NCBI GenBank assembly: GCA_030263805.2
Contig: CP136010.1
Span: 2,061,001 to 2,125,000 of the forward strand
Source: Pseudomonas sp. FeN3W
Lineage (GTDB): Bacteria > Pseudomonadota > Gammaproteobacteria > Pseudomonadales > Pseudomonadaceae
Reading direction: 5' to 3'
Length of the DNA stretch: 64,000 bases
Positions 36,888 to 45,020 of the stretch are shown in pieces. Every line of letters begins with the position of its first letter. The first letter of the stretch is position 1. The notes under the pieces are model-generated. The model ran no database searches and was not told the DNA's origin. It worked only from the letters and a program-made list of their open reading frames with translations. The translations under genes were made by a program, and so were the position numbers.

Positions 36888-36943
36888 GCCTATTCATTCA
36901 AACCGACGCCGCTTCGCGGCACGGCTTAATTCAGGCGTTAGGT
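36888..36943 (+). other. attC site following the NERD-helicase gene
   Basis: It begins 16 nt after the stop codon. The structure is a short attC: R'' GCCTATT (degenerate), TTCAAACCGACGCCGC, a TTCGCG centre, GCGGCACGGCTTAATTCAGGC, then R' GTTAGGT, a perfect GTTRRRY core. The GACGCCGC/GCGGCACGGC arms make the folded hairpin expected of a folded bottom strand. Confidence 0.8.
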
Positions 36944-37403
36944 ACTGACTGCTTATGGCCGATCTCAGCCCATCTCCACAGACCGCTATGGGTCGAAAGC
37001 GGCCCAAGCCGACCTCAAATCACCCGCATCAACTCATCCCATCGAGTCGTATACCGCTGCGACATCATCTCCCGCTTCATTGCCCACTCCGGCACTGCCG
37101 AAACCCTACCAAGGCGAACGGTTCCCCTGCCCTCATGCGCATTGATCCGATCGAATACCTGGAAGCGCTGCGGTACGACAAACCGATCGAAGGATCCCGC
37201 GTAGCGCTTCATCACCTCTCTGAAACGCTTTGCGGAATCAGCGTTCGAGGACCGGAACAGCACCCCAACCAAGACAGCACGCGGGCACAGCGAACCACAG
37301 AAGGCTGCGGAAACATCTGCTGCACGCACGGCTGGAGGGGCGGAAGCACCCCATCACGAATGGAGTGCTTACCTAAGCGGCCGCCACAGAAACTTACCGG
37401 CAG
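36944..37403. other. Island right-hand border region
   Basis: Contains the dispersed repeat at 36958-37007 and the umuC fragment; otherwise no gene. GTTAGGC at 37409-37415 matches an attC core but has no arm structure. Confidence 0.45.
37015..37161 (-). pseudogene. C-terminal fragment of a second umuC
   Basis: The last 48 codons of a minus-strand frame (QVFDRINAHEGRGTVRLGRV, then AVPEWAMKREMMSQRYTTRWDEL) match the C-terminus of the intact UmuC at 29856-31136 (VLDAINAKWGRNTLRPGRV, then TAPDWGMRREMMSQSFTTRLDQL). Upstream sequence in the same frame is unrelated. The sequence differs enough to be a different umuC rather than a copy. Confidence 0.75.
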
Positions 37404-38114
37404 TTAGGCTGTAGCCCTAATTGCCGCCAATGACCGGTGCTGTTTTCCATCCACATCGAAATTATCCAGGCTCAGCCAAGCGTCGAACGCGGCCTTGATG
37501 GTGGGCCAGTCCTCGCCAATGATGGAATACCAGGCGGTATCGCGATTGCGCCCCTTGTATATCGCAGCGCGGCGAAAGGTTCCCTCGTATTGAAAGCCCA
37601 GGCGCTCGGCGGCCTTGCGAGACGGTCCGTTCAGGTCGTCGCACTTCCATTCGTAGCGGCGATACCCGAGTACATCGAAGGCATAGGCCATCAGCAGGTA
37701 CTGCGCCTCGGTCGAGCGCGTCGACTGTTTAAGCAACGGGGAGAAGGCAACACTTCCGACCTCGATGACGCCGTTCGCCGGGTCGATACGCAGCAGCGCC
37801 AGGGTGCCGATCGCCCTGTCGGAACTCGCATCGATGACGGCGAAATGCCGGGGGTCGACGCTTCGGGCCGCTTTGTCAGCATATTCTCGATATTGCTCGA
37901 CGCTGCCGAAAGGCTCCATCGACAGGTAGGTCCAGTCGCTGTCGTCGCCTGCAGACCGATAGGCGGCGAACAGGTCGGCGGCATGAGCCGTGGCGTCGAG
38001 GGGTTCCAGGCGGCAGTGCCGACCGGTCAAGGCCACAGCGCCTGGCTGCGGTCTCGGTGTCCAGTTCGCAACTGGCAAACCGATGGTCTGCCCAAATTCA
38101 TTCGTTCTTGCCAT
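37404..38114 (-). CDS. GNAT acetyltransferase (RimJ/RimL-like)
   Basis: 236 aa from the ATG at 38112-38114 (MARTNEFGQTIGLPVANWTPR). The acetyl-CoA fold is shown by RAIGTLALLRIDPANGVIEVGSVAFSP, AQYLLMAYAFDVLGYRRYEWKCDDLNGPSRKAAERLGFQYEGTFR and ending YSIIGEDWP. GC-rich again, so it marks the return to core-like sequence. The acceptor is unknown. Confidence 0.88.
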   Translation of the reverse strand: MARTNEFGQTIGLPVANWTPRPQPGAVALTGRHCRLEPLDATAHAADLFAAYRSAGDDSDWTYLSMEPFGSVEQYREYADKAARSVDPRHFAVIDASSDRAIGTLALLRIDPANGVIEVGSVAFSPLLKQSTRSTEAQYLLMAYAFDVLGYRRYEWKCDDLNGPSRKAAERLGFQYEGTFRRAAIYKGRNRDTAWYSIIGEDWPTIKAAFDAWLSLDNFDVDGKQHRSLAAIRATA

Positions 38115-38116
38115 CG

Positions 38117-38926
38117 TCACCGTCCTGATTGGCGCACTGTGCGGGCCTGCTCCATCACCACCCCTTCGAGGCCGAGCACTTCGCCCGCATCGGAGTAGAT
38201 GCCGCAACCACGCTCCTGGACTGCCTTGGGGTGGGCGTCGGCACCGACCAGGCGGTACTCGATGGTAAATCGCTGCCGCGTGCGGAGTGCTCGCTGAATC
38301 TCCTGCCAGACATGTTCCCTGTCCGCAACGTGGATCAGGCTGTTATAGGTCAAGCTGCGGTTGTCTACCAAGCGCTCCACGCTGTAGCCAGTCAGGGCGA
38401 GGCAGCCGGCGCTGACGTATTCCATGGTCCAGTCACGGTTGTTGCGGCAGCGATAAACCATCATCGGCAGTCCGTCGAGCAGGTTGTTGAGGCTACGGTG
38501 ACTGGCCTCTAGCCGCCGGTGTCCGGGGATTTGCGCACTGACGTCGGCGAGGCTGGCAAGAAAGCCCTGGTGCTGGCGGCACAAGCGCACCTCCACCCAG
38601 CGCAATTCGCCGGCATGCGTCAGATAGCGAAGCACGAAGACCCGCTCGGATTGGCCAGTGCGCAACGCCTCGAGTGCCTGGTTCCAGTGGGGCTGGTCCT
38701 CGATATGGATGAAGTCGACGTGCCGGCGCGACAGACAGTCGCCACACCGGTGGCCGCTCAGCCGCTCCCAGCCGTTGCTCAGGCGTGACATTCGGCCTGC
38801 CTCGTCAAGCCGTACCAGCGCCAGCGGGAGACAATCGAGGTCGTCGCGTGGGTCGCTGGCAGGCATCTGCCGCCAGCGCCACAAGAGGCCGTTTAAGGCG
38901 AACCGACAGCCTTGCAGGAGACTCAT
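38117..38926 (-). CDS. Tandem PAS-domain protein without output domain
   Basis: 269 aa. Two PAS domains (about 30-135, DEAGRMSRLSNGWERLSGH; and about 140-262, MVYRCRNNRDWTMEYVSAGCLALTGYSVERL) and no kinase, cyclase or DNA-binding domain. It starts inside the stop of the regulator gene (4-nt overlap), so it is translated with the two-component pair and may feed a signal to the kinase. Confidence 0.82.
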   Translation of the reverse strand: MSLLQGCRFALNGLLWRWRQMPASDPRDDLDCLPLALVRLDEAGRMSRLSNGWERLSGHRCGDCLSRRHVDFIHIEDQPHWNQALEALRTGQSERVFVLRYLTHAGELRWVEVRLCRQHQGFLASLADVSAQIPGHRRLEASHRSLNNLLDGLPMMVYRCRNNRDWTMEYVSAGCLALTGYSVERLVDNRSLTYNSLIHVADREHVWQEIQRALRTRQRFTIEYRLVGADAHPKAVQERGCGIYSDAGEVLGLEGVVMEQARTVRQSGR

Positions 38927-39585
38927 GCGCCTTCCTCCCAACCAGAGATATGGCCGCTGCGATAGGCCCAGGCCGCCAGTTCCAGGCGTGAATGCAGGTT
39001 CAGCTTGCTGAGCAGGTGCTTGACGTGGATTTTCACCGTGCCGTCGCTGATACCGAGGCGGCGGGCGATCAGCTTGTTGTTCAGCCCTTCGGCGATCAGC
39101 GCCAGCGTCTGCCGCTCGCGTTCGGTCAACTCGGCCGGGGCCGCCGCTGGCGGGCCGCGCTCGCGCAACCCGCAGGCCAGGACCTCGGTGAGCGCCGGGT
39201 CGAGCACCAGCCGCCCGCTGACGCAATCACCGAGCGCGGCCAGCAGGGCGTTTGGATCAATGTCCTTGAGCAGGTAGCCGTCGGCGCCAGCCTGCAACGC
39301 GGCGAGCAGATCCTGATGCGCGGCCGAGGCCGTCAGCACCACCACGCGGCTGGCCGGCGATTGGCACTTGAAGTCCGCTAGAACCTGCAAGCCACCGATG
39401 CCGGGCAGGTGCAGATCGAGCAGTACCAGGTCCGGGACCAGTACCGCAGCCAGGGCCAGCCCCTCCGCGCCGGTCGAGGTGCTGCCGACCACGGCGAAGC
39501 GCCCGCTCGCATCGAGCAGTTCGGCGACTCCGCGGCGCAGCAGCGGATGATCGTCTACCAGCAGCACGCGCAGGTGCCTTGTCAT
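38923..39585 (-). CDS. NarL/FixJ-type response regulator
   Basis: 220 aa beginning MTRHLRVLLVDDHPLLRRGV. The receiver has the phospho-acceptor Asp57 (VLLDLHLPG) and the conserved Lys in YLLKD. The C-terminal LuxR-type HTH is LTERERQTLALIAEGLNNKLIARRLGISDGTVKIHVKHLLSKLNLHSR. It overlaps both the kinase stop and the PAS-protein start by 4 nt. Targets unknown; the divergent amine locus next door is a candidate. Confidence 0.9.
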   Translation of the reverse strand: MTRHLRVLLVDDHPLLRRGVAELLDASGRFAVVGSTSTGAEGLALAAVLVPDLVLLDLHLPGIGGLQVLADFKCQSPASRVVVLTASAAHQDLLAALQAGADGYLLKDIDPNALLAALGDCVSGRLVLDPALTEVLACGLRERGPPAAAPAELTERERQTLALIAEGLNNKLIARRLGISDGTVKIHVKHLLSKLNLHSRLELAAWAYRSGHISGWEEGA

Positions 39586-40670
39586 GGCGGACTCCAACGC
39601 AGGCGCACCAAAGTGCCGCATGGCTCGGCCGGCCCGATCGAAAGCTCGGCGCCGATCGCCGTGGCGCGCTCTTGCATAATCCGCAAGCCGTAGTGGCCTT
39701 GCTCCGACGGCATCTGCCGCAGGCCCAGGCCATCGTCGCTCAGGCGCAGCTCGAAACCCTGTCGGTCCTCCTCGCGCAGTTCGATAAGCACCTGCCGGGC
39801 ATGGGAGTGACGCATCACGTTAGTCAGCGCCTCGCGCACGACCTGCAGGACTTCGAACGCCACCGCATCGGGCAAGTGTTCGGCCGGTAGACGGTTGTCC
39901 AGCTCGAATACGCAGCTGCTGCGACGCGAGAATTCCGCCACGCAGGCTTCCAGAGCCTGGCGCAGCGAGCGGCCATCCATGCCGGGGCGGGCGGTGGCGA
40001 TCAGCGCGCGCACCTGGCGATGCACGCACCGCAGCTGTTCCTGCAGGTCGTGCGCCATGATGCGGACTTGTTCCGGCTCGTCCAGCACGGCCAGCAGGCG
40101 AGTGGCGCGGATCTGTAGGTAACTCAGCTGCTGCGCCACCGAATCGTGCAGCTCGCGGGCAAGCAGGGCGGGGTCCATTGCGGTTTCGCGCCGGCCTCGC
40201 GCCCTGCCCCGCCGCAGCGCGCGCAGCACGTCACCCAGGCGCGCGGCCAGTTGCGCCGCCTGCCGTTGCAGCAACCAGCCGGGAGGGCTTCGGTAATCGA
40301 GCAGCAGCACGGCCAGCCGACCGCGCTCGAGCTCCAGCGGACAGATCAGCCGATGACGTCCGGCGGCCAGGCAGGTAACGCAGCGCTGAGCACCGTCAGC
40401 GGCCGACAGCGGCTGGCCGTGGGGGCAGGCATCGGGCGCCTCGCCAAGCACCTGCCAGCCGCCATCCTGCGGAGCGGGCAGCAACAGCCAGGCGCGGCGC
40501 GCCGGCGTGTGCCTGGTCAGGGAGGCCAACAGCGCCAGCAGCGGCGCCTGGCTGTCCGGCTGTTGCAGCAGGCGCAGCGGCAAGTCGCCGAGCAGGCGTT
40601 CGCACGACTCCGGCCTGGTTCGCCGGTCGGCGAGCCAGGTTCGTGCGGTGTTACGCATCAGCAGCAGCAT
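39582..40670 (-). CDS. Soluble NarX-type histidine kinase with a four-cysteine sensor region
   Basis: 362 aa from the ATG at 40668-40670 (AAGGGGC upstream); an in-frame GTG lies at 40694. No membrane segment. A GAF-like N-terminal region has cysteines 82, 97, 100 and 110 (C-X14-C-X2-C-X9-C), which could hold an Fe-S cluster. The HisKA_3 box is ARELHDSVAQQLSYLQIRATR with His175, followed by an ATPase with REALTNVMRHSHA and DDGLGL. First gene of the kinase-regulator-PAS operon. Confidence 0.88.
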   Translation of the reverse strand: MLLLMRNTARTWLADRRTRPESCERLLGDLPLRLLQQPDSQAPLLALLASLTRHTPARRAWLLLPAPQDGGWQVLGEAPDACPHGQPLSAADGAQRCVTCLAAGRHRLICPLELERGRLAVLLLDYRSPPGWLLQRQAAQLAARLGDVLRALRRGRARGRRETAMDPALLARELHDSVAQQLSYLQIRATRLLAVLDEPEQVRIMAHDLQEQLRCVHRQVRALIATARPGMDGRSLRQALEACVAEFSRRSSCVFELDNRLPAEHLPDAVAFEVLQVVREALTNVMRHSHARQVLIELREEDRQGFELRLSDDGLGLRQMPSEQGHYGLRIMQERATAIGAELSIGPAEPCGTLVRLRWSPP

Positions 40671-40942
40671 TGGTGCCCCTTCGAGGTTTCCCACCCGCTA
40701 GCACCCAGCAATTTTCACACCACGCGCCTCGTAGCTGGCGATAGCAGACGATAGCGCCCAAGTATCAATAACTTGGGCCAGCCCGCCATCCGCTGCGGAG
40801 GCTGCCCAAGCCGCTGCCACGCTGCACTAGGATGGCCCCTGCTGCGCTGTCGCTGGGCGATCCCGACCCGCTGGGGCGCATCTATCCCCAACGGGGTATC
40901 CCTAGCAAGGCAGTTTCCCGGCGCTGGCAAAGCCCTAAGGTA

Positions 40943-40957
40943 TTTCTCAGCAGGAAA
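40943..40957. promoter_or_regulatory. Palindrome TTTC-N7-GAAA upstream of tmm
   Basis: TTTC TCAGCAG GAAA, 35 bp before the tmm start. The same pattern recurs upstream of amt, dmmA and gmaS. Another TTTC/GAAA pair follows directly (40964-40972). Confidence 0.6.
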
Positions 40958-40991
40958 CAAACTTTCCAGAAAACACATGAGGAAACCCAGC

Positions 40992-42362
40992 ATGAGCACC
41001 CGTATCGCCATCATCGGCGCAGGTCCCTGCGGCCTGGCCCAGCTTCGCGCCTTCCAGTCCGCCGCAGCCAAGGGCGCCGAACTTCCCGAACTGGTCTGCT
41101 ACGAGAAGCAGAGCGACTGGGGCGGCATGTGGAACTACACCTGGCGCACCGGCCTGGACGAACACGGCGAGCCGGTGCACGGCAGCATGTACCGCTACCT
41201 CTGGTCCAACGGTCCCAAGGAATGCCTGGAGTTCGCCGACTACACCTTCGACGAGCACTTCGGCAGGCCGATGGGCTCCTACCCACCGCGCGAAGTGCTC
41301 TGGGACTACATCAAGGGGCGCGTCGAAAAGGCCGGCGTGCGCCAGTACATCCAGTTCAACACGGCGGTGCGCGGGGTCACCTTCGACGAGGCCAGCGGGC
41401 TGTTCAGCGTCACCGTGCACAACTACGACGAGGACCTGACCAGCACCCGCGAATTCGACTACGTGGTGGTCGCCAGCGGCCATTTCTCGACGCCCAACGT
41501 GCCGCATTTCCGCGGTTTCGAGAGCTTCGCCGGGCGCATCCTGCACGCCCACGACTTCCGCGATGCGCTGGAATTCAAGGGCAAGGACGTGCTGGTGGTG
41601 GGCAGCAGCTACTCGGCCGAAGACATCGGCTCGCAGTGCTACAAGTACGGCGCCCGCTCGATCACCAGCTGCTACCGCAGTGCACCGATGGGCTACAAGT
41701 GGCCGGCCAACTGGGAGGAAAAGCCGCTGCTCTCGCATGTCAGGGGCAGCACCGCCTACTTTGCCGACGGCAGCAGCAAGCACATCGACGCGATCATCCT
41801 CTGCACCGGCTACAAGCATCACTTCCCCTTCCTCGATGAAAGCCTGCGGCTGAAAACCGGTAACCGCCTCTGGCCGCTGAACCTCTACAAGGGGGTGTTC
41901 TGGGAGCCGAACCCGAAGCTCATCTACCTCGGCATGCAGGACCAGTGGTACAGCTTCAACATGTTCGACGCCCAGGCCTGGTATGCCCGCGACGTGATCC
42001 TCGGGCGCATCCCGCTGCCCGAGCGCGTCCACATGCACGCCGAAAACATCGCCTGGCGCCAGGAAGAGGAAACCCTCGAAACCGCCCAGCAGATGTTCGA
42101 GTTCCAGGGCGAATACATCCGTCAGTTGATCGAAGCCACCGACTACCCGTCCTTCGACATCGCCGCGGTCAACCAAACCTTCCTGCAATGGAAGCAGGAC
42201 AAGTACGAAGACATCATGGGCTACCGCGACAAGTGCCACCGCTCGCTGATGACCGGCACGCTGGCCACCCCCCACCACACCGAATGGCTGCAGGCCCTGG
42301 ATGATTCCCTGCAGGCCTATCTCTGCGACGAGCCGGAACAGCGCCTGAAAACGGTTGGCTGA
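40992..42362 (+). CDS. tmm: Tmm, trimethylamine monooxygenase (flavin-containing)
   Basis: 456-aa class B flavoprotein monooxygenase oxidising trimethylamine to TMAO with NADPH and O2. The start at ATG 40992 (GAGGA upstream) gives MSTRIAIIGAGPCGLAQLRA with the FAD motif GAGPCG. The FMO signature FAGRILHAHDF and NADPH motif GSSYSAEDIG are present. The length, SNGPKECLEFADYTF, DQWYSFNMFDAQAW and GTLATPHHTEW match the bacterial Tmm of Methylocella as I recall it, not generic FMOs. It is followed by tdm. Confidence 0.93.
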   Translation: MSTRIAIIGAGPCGLAQLRAFQSAAAKGAELPELVCYEKQSDWGGMWNYTWRTGLDEHGEPVHGSMYRYLWSNGPKECLEFADYTFDEHFGRPMGSYPPREVLWDYIKGRVEKAGVRQYIQFNTAVRGVTFDEASGLFSVTVHNYDEDLTSTREFDYVVVASGHFSTPNVPHFRGFESFAGRILHAHDFRDALEFKGKDVLVVGSSYSAEDIGSQCYKYGARSITSCYRSAPMGYKWPANWEEKPLLSHVRGSTAYFADGSSKHIDAIILCTGYKHHFPFLDESLRLKTGNRLWPLNLYKGVFWEPNPKLIYLGMQDQWYSFNMFDAQAWYARDVILGRIPLPERVHMHAENIAWRQEEETLETAQQMFEFQGEYIRQLIEATDYPSFDIAAVNQTFLQWKQDKYEDIMGYRDKCHRSLMTGTLATPHHTEWLQALDDSLQAYLCDEPEQRLKTVG

Positions 42363-42434
42363 CCGACGGCCGCCCCAGGCCAGCACTGCGGGGCGGCCGC
42401 GATGCCTTTCCCATCGAATCCAGCGGAGCCCGCC

Positions 42435-44780
42435 ATGAACCTTCCCGTTTTTTCCCGCCCCAGCGAACCGGCGCTGTTCGCCCGTGCGCCTGCGCTTGAA
42501 CGTCACCGCGTCGCGCCGGGCGGCCTCACCGTGGTCAGCCTTGAGGCCGGCGATCGGCTGGAGGTGATCGATATCGAGGGCGACCAGCCGGCCGAACTCG
42601 CCGCCTTCGCCGACGACGGCCAGCCCGCGCTGGCCGCCCTGGGCCTGGAAGCCCGGATGGATGCCGACTTCATCGCCCGCCTGCTCGCCGCTGGCGGTAG
42701 CGATGCCGCCAGGGTGCGCCTCGGCCTCGCCCGGCATCGTGTCGACTGCAGCCGTACGCTGGTTGCCGCACGGCTCTGGCCCGCCGCGACGCCAGCCGGC
42801 TTTGCGCGGCGGCTGGAGGCCAGCGACAACCTGCTGGTGGTGGTCGCCGCGCCGGGTGGGCACACGCCAGTGGACGGCCAGCGACGCGCCAGCGAACTGC
42901 GCCTGCTGATCCAGCGCGCCAACCCTCGGCAGACTCTCCGTCCGCCGCTGCCGGAGCCGATCGGCGAGCTGCTCGACGAATTCACCATCCGGCCCGGCAG
43001 CGCCCGCGACTATCGGGTCGGCGCCGGCCAGTACATCCAGGTCATCGACGTCGCCGGCCGGCAGTGCTCGGACTTCGTCGCCTTCGACCGTCGCGGCCTG
43101 GATGCCGGTCACCAGATCGACCTCGACCCGACCGTCACCCGCACCCTCAACGGCCATGCCTATCCCGGCCCCGGCCTGTTCAGCCGCTTCTTCGACCGCA
43201 ACATGCAGCCGATGCTGGAGGTGGTGCGCGACACCGTTGGCCGCCACGACACCTTCGCCCTGGCCTGCACGGCGCGCTATTACGAGTCGCAGGGCTACTT
43301 CGGCCATGCCAACTGCAGCGACAACATCAGCCGTGCGCTGGCCGGCCACGGCGTGCACGCCCGCCCGGGCTGGCCGGCGATCAACTTCTTCTTCAACACC
43401 GCCATCGACGCCCACCAGCAGCTCACCCTCGACGAGCCCTGGTCACGCCCCGGCGACTACGTGCTGCTGCGCGCCATGACCGATCTGGTCTGCGCCAGCA
43501 GCAGCTGCCCGGACGACATCGACCCGGCCAACGGCTGGCAGCCCACCGATATCCACGTTCGCCTGTATTCCGAAAAGGAGCGCTTCAGTATCGCCATGGC
43601 CACTCGCAAGACTCCCGACGCCGATCCGGTGCTGACCCGTGAAAGTGGCTTCCATCCGGCTACTGCCGCACTTACCCGGCACTTCGTCGATTACCGCGGC
43701 TGGTGGACGCCGACCCATTTCGACGGCTTCGGCGCCATCGAGGAATACCACGGCTGCCGCGAGCGGGTGGCGGTGATGGACCTGTCCGCCCTGCGCAAAT
43801 TCGAAGTCATCGGGCCGGACGCCGAAGCCCTGCTCAACTACTGCCTGACCCGCGACGTACGCAAGCTGGCGGTCGGCCAGGTCGTCTACAGCGCCATGTG
43901 CTACGAGCACGGCGGCATGCTCGATGACGGCACCCTGCTGCGTCTGGGGCCCGACACCTTCCGCTGGATCGGCGGCGAAGACTACGCCGGGATCTGGCTG
44001 CGCGAGCAGGCGCAGAAGCTCGGCATGAAGGTGTGGATCAAGTCCGCCTCCGAGCAGATCCACAACATCGCCGTGCAGGGGCCGCGCAGCCGCGAACTGC
44101 TGCAGCAGCTGATCTGGGCGCCGGCTACCCAGCCTGCGCTGGCCGAGCTGGGCTGGTTCCGCTTTCTGCTCGGTCGCCTGGATGACTACGACGGCTGCCC
44201 GCTGATGGTCTCGCGCACCGGCTATACCGGCGAGCTGGGCTACGAGATCTGGTGCCACCCGGACCACGCCATGCAGCTCTGGCAGCGCGTCTGGCAGCTC
44301 GGCCAGCCGCTGGGCCTGGTGCCGCTGGGGCTGCATGCGCTGGACATGCTGCGCATCGAGGCCGGGCTGGTCTTCGCCGGCTACGAGTTCTGCGACCAGA
44401 CCGATCCCTTCGAGGCAGGCATCGGCTTCACCGTGCCGCTCAAGACCAAGCAGGACGACTTCATCGGCCGCGCCGCCCTGGAGCGGCGCAGCGCCCAGCC
44501 GCAGCGCCGGCTGGTGGGGCTGGAGCTGGAGGGCAACGAGGTGGCGATGCACGGCGACGGCGTGTTCGTCGGCCGCGCCCAGGTCGGGGTGATCACCAGC
44601 GCCACGCGCGCGCCCGTGCTGGGCAAGAACATCGCGCTCTGTCGGCTCGATATCGCCTGCTGCACGCCGGGCACCCGGCTCGAAGTGGGCAAGCTCGACG
44701 GCCAGCAGAAACGCATCGGCGCACGGGTGGCGAGCAGCACGGTCGCCTACGACCCGGACAAGAGCCGGGTACGCGCATGA
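42435..44780 (+). CDS. tdm: Tdm, TMAO demethylase (DUF1989 + GcvT fusion)
   Basis: 781 aa from the ATG at 42435 (GGAG upstream). It splits TMAO into dimethylamine and formaldehyde. The N-terminal half is a DUF1989-type domain with cysteines in QCSDFVAFD, GHANCSDN and CASSSCPDD, consistent with the Zn site known in Tdm. The C-terminal half (from about residue 420) is a GcvT-like tetrahydrofolate-binding domain (VMDLSALRKFEVIGPDAEALLNY, VSRTGYTGELGYEIW, FIGRAALERR) expected to capture formaldehyde. It lies 72 nt after tmm in the same orientation. Confidence 0.92.
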   Translation: MNLPVFSRPSEPALFARAPALERHRVAPGGLTVVSLEAGDRLEVIDIEGDQPAELAAFADDGQPALAALGLEARMDADFIARLLAAGGSDAARVRLGLARHRVDCSRTLVAARLWPAATPAGFARRLEASDNLLVVVAAPGGHTPVDGQRRASELRLLIQRANPRQTLRPPLPEPIGELLDEFTIRPGSARDYRVGAGQYIQVIDVAGRQCSDFVAFDRRGLDAGHQIDLDPTVTRTLNGHAYPGPGLFSRFFDRNMQPMLEVVRDTVGRHDTFALACTARYYESQGYFGHANCSDNISRALAGHGVHARPGWPAINFFFNTAIDAHQQLTLDEPWSRPGDYVLLRAMTDLVCASSSCPDDIDPANGWQPTDIHVRLYSEKERFSIAMATRKTPDADPVLTRESGFHPATAALTRHFVDYRGWWTPTHFDGFGAIEEYHGCRERVAVMDLSALRKFEVIGPDAEALLNYCLTRDVRKLAVGQVVYSAMCYEHGGMLDDGTLLRLGPDTFRWIGGEDYAGIWLREQAQKLGMKVWIKSASEQIHNIAVQGPRSRELLQQLIWAPATQPALAELGWFRFLLGRLDDYDGCPLMVSRTGYTGELGYEIWCHPDHAMQLWQRVWQLGQPLGLVPLGLHALDMLRIEAGLVFAGYEFCDQTDPFEAGIGFTVPLKTKQDDFIGRAALERRSAQPQRRLVGLELEGNEVAMHGDGVFVGRAQVGVITSATRAPVLGKNIALCRLDIACCTPGTRLEVGKLDGQQKRIGARVASSTVAYDPDKSRVRA

Positions 44781-44892
44781 CGCGCCCCGGCTCGCCAACG
44801 AGCACCCTGCTGGTGCGCAGGCCGCACGCAACCGGGTCCGCGGCGCCTGAGCCCTGAGGCACAAGCCGCGAGCCAGGCGCCTCGCCTTGGCC

Positions 44893-44907
44893 TGGCACAA
44901 GGCTTGC
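44893..44907 (+). promoter_or_regulatory. Sigma-54 promoter of the amt gene
   Basis: TGGCAC-AAGGC-TTGC matches the -24/-12 consensus exactly with correct spacing, about 114 bp upstream of the amt start. It suggests RpoN control by NtrC or another enhancer-binding protein. Confidence 0.75.
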
Positions 44908-44908
44908 C

Positions 44909-44923
44909 TTTCCTCTCACGAAC
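44909..44923. promoter_or_regulatory. Palindrome TTTC-N7-GAAC overlapping the amt start site
   Basis: TTTC CTCTCAC GAAC, one mismatch from TTTC-N7-GAAA, just downstream of the -12 element, where a bound protein would block initiation. Confidence 0.45.
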
Positions 44924-45020
44924 TTTTAGTGAGCAAAGATAAAAATCATGACTGTCCGCCAAGACAGCTCCTCGACTCTGCCGCCACACCAAATCAGACC
45001 AATGCCTTGAGGGTTACGCG

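Noticed and set aside
37409..37415. GTTAGGC as a third attC core
   Set aside because: The 7-mer fits GTTRRRY but no complementary arm or partner core is found upstream.
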